This document shows, piece after piece, positions 47,356 to 55,339 of a DNA stretch of 64,000 nt. Source of the stretch: Hyaloperonospora brassicae (taxonomy: Eukaryota; Oomycota; Peronosporomycetes; Peronosporales; Peronosporaceae); NCBI GenBank assembly GCA_947650285.1, contig CANTFL010000320.1, positions 186,001-250,000 on the forward strand, in the 5' to 3' direction. The notes below the pieces were generated by a model, which ran no database searches, had not been told where the DNA came from, and saw only the letters and a list, made by a program, of their open reading frames with translations. Each line of letters opens with the position of its first letter. Positions within the stretch are counted from its first letter, which is position 1. A program made the position numbers and the translations under genes.

Positions 47356-50300
47356 GAAACGTGTAGTAGGAATCCACTACACGTTAGAGGGCGAGCAGTA
47401 CGATGATGATTTCATCGTACTAGATCTGGATGACAAATTTGATGTCATCCTGGGATTACCTTGGCTCAGAAAATACGAGCCAAGGGTGAGCTGGCAGCAT
47501 CGATCCGTGAAGATGCCTGCTGCTTGTTCATCAGATGGCCATCTGATGAACATCTTGGAGCGTCCACAAGCGTGTGGATGTTCTGCGAGTGAGTGCGATG
47601 GCCTCACTTGCGGTACGGTCGTTAGCACGACTGCACAAGGTCACAGTGTAGTTGATCACTACACTGTGGAGCAAGCTCCCGGCGGCTGTACAGAAGTACA
47701 GGCTGCGCCGAAGGTCCACCACTCGAATAAGTCGAGTGGACCGGGACATGGATGCATGCCTAGCGGGCAGCATCTTAGAAGAAAGAAATCAGTTGCCCCC
47801 AAGGGGCAACATGAAAATCCTAGGTCTACTGGAGAGTCGACCGTAGAGGATCGGTTCCTGACTGTGGTCGCACAGCCACAGTCGGAAGACGTCGAGGGAA
47901 TAAGTCCCCACGTACTTGAGGAAGGAGTTCCTCAAGAGTTGCTTGCTGAGGGATCAGGCCCTCAGCAACCTGTGGAAGCAAGATCCCAGGAAGAAACCGA
48001 GACGTTGAACGTCTTGGTTAATGACGGATCAAGCGTAGGCGCTTATACGCTTGATCTGATTGTGCCTCCGAAGTTGACTTCGGAGATAACTCAGTTGCCA
48101 ACGCTAGAACCGAAACGGTTCTTGCGTGATCTGCGTAGTGGCAAAGTCAAGCAGATCTGCGTACTCGTCACAGAGGACGAGTATGTGACCGACATTCGGT
48201 CGGCAACAGTATTTGCTGAGAACGAACGGGTTCTCAGCAGCTCATCGATGGACGAAAGTGTCCTCGATGAGAAGACTCGGATTGAGCGATACGCGTCCCA
48301 ATCCTGGGAGTCACTTCAGGCAAATCCTTTGTATAAGGATTTGATCGAATTCAGGGATGTGTTCCCTGAATCCGTACCTTGTGAGTTGCCTAAGGACAAA
48401 GGCACTCGACACGAGATCGAGCTCAAACCGGGCTCGAAATACTGTGTCATGAAGCAGTGGCCACTGCCTCGTGAACAAGTGATAGCGATCGACAAGTTCT
48501 TTGCCGATCGCTTAGCAGCGGGCCATGTGAGGGAATCAACATCCCCTCACAGCTCTCCGACCTTCTGTGTGCGAAAGGCCACAGGAGGGTGGCGGATAGT
48601 GCACGCATTCAACAAGTTGAATGCTGCAACGGTACCGGCTCAGACGCCGATACCGAGGAAGGACGTAATCATAGATGGTATGTCAAAGAGTACCATCTTT
48701 TCGTCCATGGATCTGATGGATGGATTCTATCAGATCCTGATGCGTGAACGGGACGTCCCGTTCACAGCAGTGAGTACCCCCAGCGGGATGCTGTGGGAGT
48801 GGCTAGTGATGCCACAGGGGCTGAGTAATGCCCCTGCAACATTCAACAGATGTGTAACAAATCTGTTAAAACCGGTGCGAGACTTCGCACCGAGTTACTT
48901 CGACGATGTGTTCGTCCATAGCCGGGCTATGGACGGGAAGACGGACGTTGAAGTTCACAGAACTCACGTTCGTCAGGTTCTTCAACTTATGCGCAAGCAT
49001 AAGTTGTACGCCAACCTCAAGAAGTGTATATTCGCGGCTAGCGAAATACCACTTCTTGGGTGCATCGTGGGGAAACACGGCGTACGCCCTGATCCCGAAA
49101 AGATCAAGGCGATCACCGACTGGCCAGTGCCAGTCGATGTCAAGGGACTTCGAAAGTTCCTTGGTCTTGCGGCGTACTTGCACAAGTACTCGCGCAACTA
49201 CGCCGAGATGACGGTACATCTTTCTTGCTTGCTCAAGAAAAATGTCAAGTGGTCATGGAACTCTGAGTGCCAGCGTTCCTTTGAAGGTATCAAGCAAAGC
49301 TTGATGCAATCGCCGATCTTGGCGATTGCAGATCAGGACAGACCATTTCATGTGGTCTGTGACGCCAGCGATTTCGCAATCGGCTGTGCGTTAATGCAGT
49401 TCGATGCAGATGGCGCGGAGCGCGTCATCTGTTATCAATCGCGTCAGCTGCAAGCAGCTGAGCGTAATTACCCAGTGCATGACAAGGAACTCCTTGCCAT
49501 GAAATACGCACTGGCTAAATTTCGCGTCTATCTCTTGGGAGATAGACCGTTTGTTGTCTACACGGACCATGCGTCATTACGCACGGCCGTAAACAGCCCA
49601 CACCTCTCGCAAAGAATGGCGAGGTGGCTGTCTTTCTTCGCGGAGTATAACTTCTCCGTGGAGTATAAACCGGGACGACTCAATGTCGTCGCGGATGCTC
49701 TTTCGCGCCGGCCCGATTTCGAGCCGGACGCGCAATCCAACAGTGAGGATAAGCCCACTGTTGCGACACTGTCAGTCAGTGTCCCGTCGTCAAGTTTACT
49801 TGACGACGTACGAAAGGCATACGCGGAAGATAAGGATCTTCTGCGATTGATGGATCATCTGGTGAATCCATCCAGTAAATCCATGAGGGATTTACCGGCT
49901 TTGTACCGATCCTCATCGGATCGGTATAGTACACGCAACGGATTGCTGTACTATACAGCTGTTGCCGACGACACGCCTCGTGTCGTCGTACCCGCTCATC
50001 ATGATTTGCGATTGCGCATCATTTATGAGTGTCACGATGCCCCAACAAGTGGCCATCGTGGTAGAGAAAAGACTTACCTCACGGTAAGTCGCGACTTTTA
50101 CTGGCCCCGCCAGTATCAGTTTGTTCGCAAGTACATCCGTGCTTGCGAAGTATGTCAACGGGTGAAGCCTAGTCCTTCATCCCGTGCGCCATTGCAGCCT
50201 CTGCCTGTTCCGACAGAGTGCTGGCAGTCCGTTTCAATGGACTTCGTCTTCGGATTTCCCGAAGACGCTCACAAGAATAATGGTATTCTTGTGTTTGTGG

Positions 50301-50971
50301 ACCGATTCAGCAAGATGGTCCATCTTGCTGCTGTCCCTGAGTCAATCAAGGCTCAAGGTTGTGCTCGTGTCTTTCTAGACACGGTCTTTAGACTCCACGG
50401 GTTACCCCGTGATCTCGTATCCGACCGTGACCCTCGGTTCACGGCGGAATTTTGGCAAACCGTGTTCCGTACTCTCGGAACACGATTGAAGATGTCCACT
50501 TCTGACCATCCAGAAACAGATGGTCAGACGGAACGTGCGAACCGTGTCCTCGAAGAGATTCTTCGAGGATATGTCCACTCGTTTCCGAGTTGGAGCGAAT
50601 TCCTACCCATGGTGGAATTCGCCATCAATAATTCGGTGCATGCTTCAACACAGCACACACCGTTTTACGTGAATGGCCTACGCCATCCACGTGTGCCCAC
50701 CCTTCTAGAGTGTGACTCTTGGATAAGGGGGGAGGGACTCGCTCGAGCAAAAACCGTTTTGGCTCTTGCTCATCACGTGTCGACGCAAACGTCGTCACGT
50801 ATGATGCCGATGTCGATCAAGTCGACATCGATGAAGAAGATCATCTCAATAATAGCGAAGACGCTATTATTGATTCGGATGATGATGACGATGCTGGTAT
50901 ATTCAGCATCGCCAACGATTATGCCAGCGAGGAAGAAGACAACCTCGCTGAAGAAGAGAGCAATCTCTTAG
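47288..50971 (+). CDS. pol: Pol: protease end, RT, RNase H, integrase
   Basis: Long frame of 1227 codons as read. Order: protease C-terminus (MTVRLATGASITV, DDKFDVILGLPWL); RT from about residue 385 (CVMKQWPLPREQ), with SMDLMDGFYQILM, MPQGLSNAPATFN and catalytic YFDDV near residue 537; RNase H about 690-820 (VVCDASDFAIGCAL, AAERNYPVHDKELLAMKYAL, VYTDHASLRT, NVVADALSRR); integrase from about 900 with an HHCC zinc finger (ending CEVCQR) and catalytic D985, D1046 and E1082, i.e. DD35E. All catalytic residues are present. The last roughly 80 codons are out of register: after about 50,730 the true protein continues in the frame of the next entry. It is expected to be translated only as a Gag-Pol fusion. 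Confidence 0.93.
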   Translation: MSATFPLTRMTVRLATGASITVEKRVVGIHYTLEGEQYDDDFIVLDLDDKFDVILGLPWLRKYEPRVSWQHRSVKMPAACSSDGHLMNILERPQACGCSASECDGLTCGTVVSTTAQGHSVVDHYTVEQAPGGCTEVQAAPKVHHSNKSSGPGHGCMPSGQHLRRKKSVAPKGQHENPRSTGESTVEDRFLTVVAQPQSEDVEGISPHVLEEGVPQELLAEGSGPQQPVEARSQEETETLNVLVNDGSSVGAYTLDLIVPPKLTSEITQLPTLEPKRFLRDLRSGKVKQICVLVTEDEYVTDIRSATVFAENERVLSSSSMDESVLDEKTRIERYASQSWESLQANPLYKDLIEFRDVFPESVPCELPKDKGTRHEIELKPGSKYCVMKQWPLPREQVIAIDKFFADRLAAGHVRESTSPHSSPTFCVRKATGGWRIVHAFNKLNAATVPAQTPIPRKDVIIDGMSKSTIFSSMDLMDGFYQILMRERDVPFTAVSTPSGMLWEWLVMPQGLSNAPATFNRCVTNLLKPVRDFAPSYFDDVFVHSRAMDGKTDVEVHRTHVRQVLQLMRKHKLYANLKKCIFAASEIPLLGCIVGKHGVRPDPEKIKAITDWPVPVDVKGLRKFLGLAAYLHKYSRNYAEMTVHLSCLLKKNVKWSWNSECQRSFEGIKQSLMQSPILAIADQDRPFHVVCDASDFAIGCALMQFDADGAERVICYQSRQLQAAERNYPVHDKELLAMKYALAKFRVYLLGDRPFVVYTDHASLRTAVNSPHLSQRMARWLSFFAEYNFSVEYKPGRLNVVADALSRRPDFEPDAQSNSEDKPTVATLSVSVPSSSLLDDVRKAYAEDKDLLRLMDHLVNPSSKSMRDLPALYRSSSDRYSTRNGLLYYTAVADDTPRVVVPAHHDLRLRIIYECHDAPTSGHRGREKTYLTVSRDFYWPRQYQFVRKYIRACEVCQRVKPSPSSRAPLQPLPVPTECWQSVSMDFVFGFPEDAHKNNGILVFVDRFSKMVHLAAVPESIKAQGCARVFLDTVFRLHGLPRDLVSDRDPRFTAEFWQTVFRTLGTRLKMSTSDHPETDGQTERANRVLEEILRGYVHSFPSWSEFLPMVEFAINNSVHASTQHTPFYVNGLRHPRVPTLLECDSWIRGEGLARAKTVLALAHHVSTQTSSRMMPMSIKSTSMKKIISIIAKTLLLIRMMMTMLVYSASPTIMPARKKTTSLKKRAIS

Positions 50972-51951
50972 CAGTGCGCACGAAGCGCACTGCTAGACAA
51001 AACAAAGAGTCAGCAGAGAACTTCCTGCTGACTCGAGAAGCGGTAGTCCGTTTCGTTCAGGACTCCATCGCAAATGCGGTGGACCGTCAGAAACGGAACG
51101 CAGACAAGAATGGAAGAGCAAATGTTCTTTCATTTAAGGTTAATGACCTAGTACTACTGTCAACGGTAAACCTACCTGGACATGCAGTCACTAGTGTCGG
51201 CAGTAGTAAACTACTGCCGAAATACATTGGGCCATTTCGAGTGTTGCATCGCAAGGGCAATGCATACACACTCGAATTGCCACGTAGGATGCGCACGCAT
51301 CCTACGTTTTACGTGGGGAGGCTTAGGTCGTACTGTCAGTACGAGCCTTCTTCTTCCGATGAAGATAGCCCCCACGTTCAAGAACATCCATCAAGTTCTT
51401 GCGTTCGCGCTCCAGACGATCCGTCTGGTCGCGCAGATATGATACCTCGGTATTCAACCGAGTTATCTCTCCGCGAGCTGTCGCCAGCTCGCCGAAAAGG
51501 GAGCGGACATCCCGCTCGACCTGAAGCTGCGCCGTGGCATAATCGGCGCGATCCCTCGCCCGATCAGCCTCGTGACCCTTGCGGTTCTTCCGCACGGTGT
51601 CGGTCAAAGCGTAGCGCCGATCGCGCTCGTGCTTCAAGTCATCGCGCAATTCATCGATTGCGCGATCCATCTCGTAAGGGTCGAGATGGTGGGCCTGGGG
51701 TTCTGGAGGAGGTCTTTCCTCCTCCACCACATCCTTTGGTGGATGCTCACGGTGATCAACGCTTTCTAGTGGAGCGTATCTTGAATCACCGTGACGATTC
51801 AGGATCAAGGACGAGCTACCTCGTCCAGTGGCGGGGGTATCCACCCTCTTGGAACAGCTGGGAGCCCCGCTCTCAGCTGTTGATGGATGTTGAAGGTCTC
51901 GTCCGCCAGTATGACGAGACCCATCCGATGAGTCCTGTGGCCCATCGGTAA
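50719..51951 (+). CDS. pol: Integrase C-terminus with GPY/F module and chromodomain
   Basis: Frame -1 relative to pol, beginning in the run AAGGGGGGAGGG. Reads acidic, Asp/Ser-rich ([13 protein letters not shown]), then [33 protein letters not shown], the GPY/F module [20 protein letters not shown], an Arg/Pro-rich linker, and a chromodomain near the end ([32 protein letters not shown]). Clearly the tail of integrase rather than a separate gene. The register break is at six G; the second copy has the same six G. One more G would make pol continuous. The linker (about 51,350-51,750) is overprinted by the antisense gene. Confidence 0.9.
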   Translation: MDKGGGTRSSKNRFGSCSSRVDANVVTYDADVDQVDIDEEDHLNNSEDAIIDSDDDDDAGIFSIANDYASEEEDNLAEEESNLLAVRTKRTARQNKESAENFLLTREAVVRFVQDSIANAVDRQKRNADKNGRANVLSFKVNDLVLLSTVNLPGHAVTSVGSSKLLPKYIGPFRVLHRKGNAYTLELPRRMRTHPTFYVGRLRSYCQYEPSSSDEDSPHVQEHPSSSCVRAPDDPSGRADMIPRYSTELSLRELSPARRKGSGHPARPEAAPWHNRRDPSPDQPRDPCGSSARCRSKRSADRARASSHRAIHRLRDPSRKGRDGGPGVLEEVFPPPPHPLVDAHGDQRFLVERILNHRDDSGSRTSYLVQWRGYPPSWNSWEPRSQLLMDVEGLVRQYDETHPMSPVAHR

Positions 51952-52927
51952 ACACGCGCCCTAGGCGCTTGTAGACGGATTGCAAGTTTGCAATCGCGTC
52001 ACGCATCTCCTCCGAGAGATGTGCCCTTCCCCAGGGCGAACTTAGGGAGTACACATCCCTATGTGCACGCTGCGAGTTGTCAACACAACTCGCACAAGGG
52101 TCTCCCCATGTGAGGCAAGGAATGCCTGCCTCACTCGATAAACAATGCAACCGGTACCTAGCACCGGTTGGCGTTCGCCGTTCGAACCTGAGGCGTGTTG
52201 CCTCAAGTTTCTTGAGCCACCCTTCTCGTCCAAAATTCTTTACGTTTTGGACGAACGCGTTCCACGCAGCCAAAAGCGATGTTTTGTCACGCTTTTGGTT
52301 GCTATTGTACCATCGATGTCTAAGGAAGACATCGAGATAAAAGTCTTCTTCAGCGCGAAAGTTCTTCGCGCTGGGACTCAAGCCGTGAAGCTCGGTTGCA
52401 TCGAATAAGGGTATTCGATGGTGTTGGCCTGTCTCGTGAGACAGGCTATTGATGAGTTGTTCGGGCAAACGCCACGGCTTCAACTCATCACGCTTCACAG
52501 TGGTACCCTTGTCGGTACCACGGCTCCCAGATTGACGACGGCTCGCGCCATCGTCATCACGCTCGTGCGAAGACGCACGAGCCGGCGGTGGTGAAGAATA
52601 GAACTCACCACCCTGATCATCGTCATCACTGCCGAACAGACTGTGATGCGAATCACGAGTCCGTTCGTTCGGCAGTGGCCTTGGCGAATACTGAGGCGTC
52701 GCCGGTGAGCGAGACGCCTCTGGAGCATTGCCCGAGTCAGACACGTCTGACTCGCCAGAGTAGATGACCTCCACATCGGGGTCATCGTGCGCACGCGGTG
52801 TGATACCGCGTGCACCTGCAGCACCTGTTGCTGCAGGCGAAGAAGGGGCGGCAGACGACGAAGCGTCTGCCGCAGAGGCTTGCACAGCACCAGGCTGTGT
52901 GGGTCTTGAGTCACCTCGCATAGACAT
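51323..52927 (-). CDS. Antisense gene in the retrotransposon, coiled-coil protein
   Basis: A 534-codon uninterrupted minus-strand frame starting about 130 bp inside the 3' LTR and overlapping the pol tail by 629 bp. N-terminal 150 residues: disordered, Ser/Pro/Asp-rich, with an acidic [17 protein letters not shown]. Middle (about 160-300): globular and basic, with [40 protein letters not shown] and a Cys cluster C-x9-C-x5-C-x2-C that might bind metal. C-terminal 110 residues: a heptad-rich coiled coil ([20 protein letters not shown] through [18 protein letters not shown]). I recognise no named family. The C-terminus is preserved in translation in the second copy (63720-64000, minus), which argues it is a real gene. 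Antisense ORFs in LTR elements are known, but roles are mostly unclear. Confidence 0.75.
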   Translation of the reverse strand: MSMRGDSRPTQPGAVQASAADASSSAAPSSPAATGAAGARGITPRAHDDPDVEVIYSGESDVSDSGNAPEASRSPATPQYSPRPLPNERTRDSHHSLFGSDDDDQGGEFYSSPPPARASSHERDDDGASRRQSGSRGTDKGTTVKRDELKPWRLPEQLINSLSHETGQHHRIPLFDATELHGLSPSAKNFRAEEDFYLDVFLRHRWYNSNQKRDKTSLLAAWNAFVQNVKNFGREGWLKKLEATRLRFERRTPTGARYRLHCLSSEAGIPCLTWGDPCASCVDNSQRAHRDVYSLSSPWGRAHLSEEMRDAIANLQSVYKRLGRVFTDGPQDSSDGSRHTGGRDLQHPSTAESGAPSCSKRVDTPATGRGSSSLILNRHGDSRYAPLESVDHREHPPKDVVEEERPPPEPQAHHLDPYEMDRAIDELRDDLKHERDRRYALTDTVRKNRKGHEADRARDRADYATAQLQVERDVRSLFGELATARGEITRLNTEVSYLRDQTDRLERERKNLMDVLERGGYLHRKKKARTDSTT

Positions 52928-53045
52928 GTTAACTATGCGAGGTCAAGCGGAAAGTGAGTGGAACGGACCAAACAAGTGCTCCCTGTCCCAATGGTGGCCA
53001 ACGGGTGGCCTCCATATTTCGATAGTCACACGGTGACTATCAGTT

Positions 53046-53058
53046 AAGGGGGGGGTGA
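53046..53058 (+). other. Polypurine tract
   Basis: AAGGGGGGGGTGA directly before the 3' LTR, the expected place for plus-strand priming. A single T interrupts the purines near the LTR. Confidence 0.75.
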
Positions 53059-53446
53059 TGTAACGGGGCAGCCCGTTACATGATATTGTCACTTAAGGAA
53101 AGTGACAATAAAGAATATAAGATGGATATTCTTTAAACAATATCACCAAAGTGGTGATATTGAAGGGTCGACCAAAGGGTCTGTTCATTGGTTGATATCG
53201 TGATGATATCAACCCACCAATCGCCGCAAGACGCGCGCAATGAGTGGTGACGAGACGTCACCATACATGCAGTTATATTAGTATAATTGAATTAAGTCAA
53301 ACGAAGAGACAGTAGTTTAAAGACTTAATTTATTAATATAACAGTTCTACTTTTACCCTACCTACGCTTCCTCGCTCGCCACGTGTACGTCCGTCGGGGC
53401 ACCCATATCCCTTGCGTTAAGTTACGCAAGGGTGTGCCCCGTTACA
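53059..53446 (+). repeat. 3' LTR (388 bp)
   Basis: Same length as the 5' LTR and one mismatch. Followed by target duplication TCTAC. Confidence 0.95.
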
Positions 53447-53451
53447 TCTAC

Positions 53452-54039
53452 TTTTAGCATGAACTTCGAGGTACTGCCTTATGTCGAAAAAAGTCTTATA
53501 TTTTCATGCTTCAGCTCAAGCCAGTCCTCTTCCCATTCGAGGGCGGCAACGTCGGAGGGGTTACTCCCCTAGGGGAGCCAACAGGGTCAAAGATTTGACA
53601 CTGGCCCGCTGCACTCGCTGTCTCGGGTGTGTGCGCAGCGGACCGGCGGGTCGCGCAAGCGGCCTAACAGGGGTATTTTGCGGACTAAAGGCGTACTCCG
53701 CGCCACGCGTCGCTGCTATGGCGGGCGCACACTCCACGTCGAGGGGCCGCGCTAGCGGCCGATGGGAGCCACCACCGCGGATAAGGGAGCTCTTTGGGGA
53801 GATATACGGCGGGTAAGCGTTCTCCACGCCTTGCAGTCACTTCGGTGATCGCACTCCACGTCGAAGAAGGGGTTTTCCCTTCTCGGTGTTGTTGCCTTGG
53901 CAATAGCATACGACAGACTACTGGCTGTGTCAGCATCTTAAGTGATCTCTGACCCTATCAAGTGTCACAATTCGGCCGACAGCCCGATTTGTCGAGCCGC
54001 TATTTGGCGGTGTGAGCCCCCATCCTAGCCATTAAATAT
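53452..54039. other. GC-rich unidentified segment
   Basis: 53,500-53,900 is markedly richer in G+C than its surroundings. It contains GCACACTCCACGTCGA and GCACTCCACGTCGA about 120 bp apart, and short self-complementary pieces. The plus-strand 111-codon frame has no recognised domain. It may be a SINE-like or other nonautonomous repeat. Confidence 0.4.
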
Positions 54040-55339
54040 CGGTTGAGTACCTTAATGATGCTCACTCACTAGCTCTTTATGTCGACGATGTGGTCGTTAT
54101 TGCACAAGATGACTCACTGTCCAAAATTGTCATGCAACAGCTTCACGAGGAGTTCGATCACAACGACTCAGAATAGATTAGCAAGTGCCTCGATATTACT
54201 GTGGGCACACCCAAATTTGGCAGCTTCTTACAACAACAACACGGTATTGATGCCTTCCTTGCCAAGGTCGAAATATAACACAATACAAACTGTCTAACAC
54301 CGATAAACGAGGAACACAAGCTGTACGACCACACTTTAAGCATGTTTTCAAAAAAGCGATTTCAAGAGGTAACGGGATCACTGCTGTAAATCTCCAACTG
54401 CACCCGTCCCGACATCAGTACGACCGTGAATTTTCTGTGTTGAGTGACGCACTCTTCCTACAATCGAACATTGGAATTTTGTCAAACGACTTATGCTTTA
54501 CCTCAAGCGAATCACGACTCACGGCATTTTCATCAAGAAACTTTACTATATTCGACCCCACCCACGCCTTAAGGTTTATAGCGACGCCCCATGGGCCGAT
54601 TCTCAACCAGACGCAAAGTCCACAACCAATGTTTTTCTCACAAAGCACAAAGTACCTATCTGGTGGTATTCTAAGAAACAGTTTGAGGTACCTGGATCGA
54701 TATCCTGGAGGGGGGTTCGATTACAGGGCGCCGGAGATAGGCTAATTAAGTATGACGAGCAACCACCCAATGGGTGGCCGCCCTGCCAACCCGCACCGAA
54801 GGGTGTGTGATAGTTGGGTGGGCTGGAGGCCCTACTAGCCGAAAAGCCCTATAGTGTAATGAGGGGTGTGGGCCCCTGGCGAGTTCAAACCGAGCCGCGG
54901 TACTCGCAGATCACCCCCGGGCGGTCTGAGGGGTCACACGGCATAAATCTCTAAGAAACAGTTTGTCGTCGCGTTGTCTACAATGGAAGCTGATTACATC
55001 GCTGGCCCAACAGGCGTTTGTAAATACCTTCAGGTGGAGGATCTTTTATCGGAGCTGAAACATATGACAGTTAAGGAACCGCTGTCGCTCGTTGTTGACA
55101 ATCAAGATGCAATCAAAAATATAAAGAACAGCGTCAGCTCACCCCGCAGCAAGTACACCAAATCCCGATTTCACTTTGTTCGCGACGATGTGCAAGCCAA
55201 GCGTTTCACGGGACACTACTTCTCGACATCCGAAATGCTCGCCGACATACTGACCAAATCACTCGGCCGCATCAAGCATAAACGTTTCACCAGGGCACTG
55301 CATGTCATAAGCCGAGAAGAGTTCAAGGTCATTAATTGA
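54040..55339 (+). pseudogene. Ty1/copia pol relic (RT to RNase H)
   Basis: Plus-strand pieces in order: RT catalytic block LALYVDDVVVIAQDD (about 54,070), a link region with GSFLQQQHGIDAFLAKVEI, VKRLMLYLKRITTHGIFIKK (54,480-54,540), RNase H start RLKVYSDAPWADSQPDAKST (54,568 on), WWYSKKQF, and after an insertion VVALSTMEADYIAGPTGVCK through ADILTKSLGRIKHKRF to a stop at 55339. The STMEA and DILTK motifs are diagnostic of copia RNase H. Several stops and frame changes. The insertion at 54686-54949 splits KKQF from VVALSTMEA. Confidence 0.85.
54686..54949 (+). mobile_element. SINE-like insertion with 16 bp target duplication
   Basis: TCTAAGAAACAGTTTG occurs at 54670-54685 and again at 54950-54965; removing one copy plus the 264 bp between restores the copia reading frame. 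The insert has a B-box-like GGGTTCGATTACAG at 54,713 followed by GGGCGCC, and ends GGCATAAATC. The long target duplication is typical of L1-type priming. No coding capacity and no terminal inverted repeat. A tRNA-derived SINE is the best guess, although no clear A-box is present. Confidence 0.7.

Larger units (their letters stand above)
45470..53446 (+). mobile_element. Complete young Ty3/gypsy chromovirus-type retrotransposon
   Basis: A 7977 bp element: LTR, primer site, gag, pol (protease, RT, RNase H, integrase), chromodomain, antisense gene, purine tract, LTR. It is flanked by TCTAC at 45465-45469 and 53447-53451, a 5 bp target duplication. The two LTRs are 388 bp each and differ at one position (CCCAAAT versus CCCATAT), so insertion is very recent. 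Two frame breaks (about 47,310 and 50,730) would stop translation if real. The whole element is densely filled with short inverted repeats, described under findings. It moves by reverse transcription of its RNA and integrase-mediated insertion; chromodomain families commonly target heterochromatin. Confidence 0.95.

Noticed and set aside
48866..49219. Minus-strand frame of 117 codons inside pol
   Set aside because: Shadow of RT; no conservation of its own in the second copy beyond what pol imposes.
50727..50732. Programmed frameshift at the second pol break
   Set aside because: Codons AGG GGG GAG do not form X-XXY-YYZ and no stem at the proper distance stands out beyond the general background; homopolymer error fits better.
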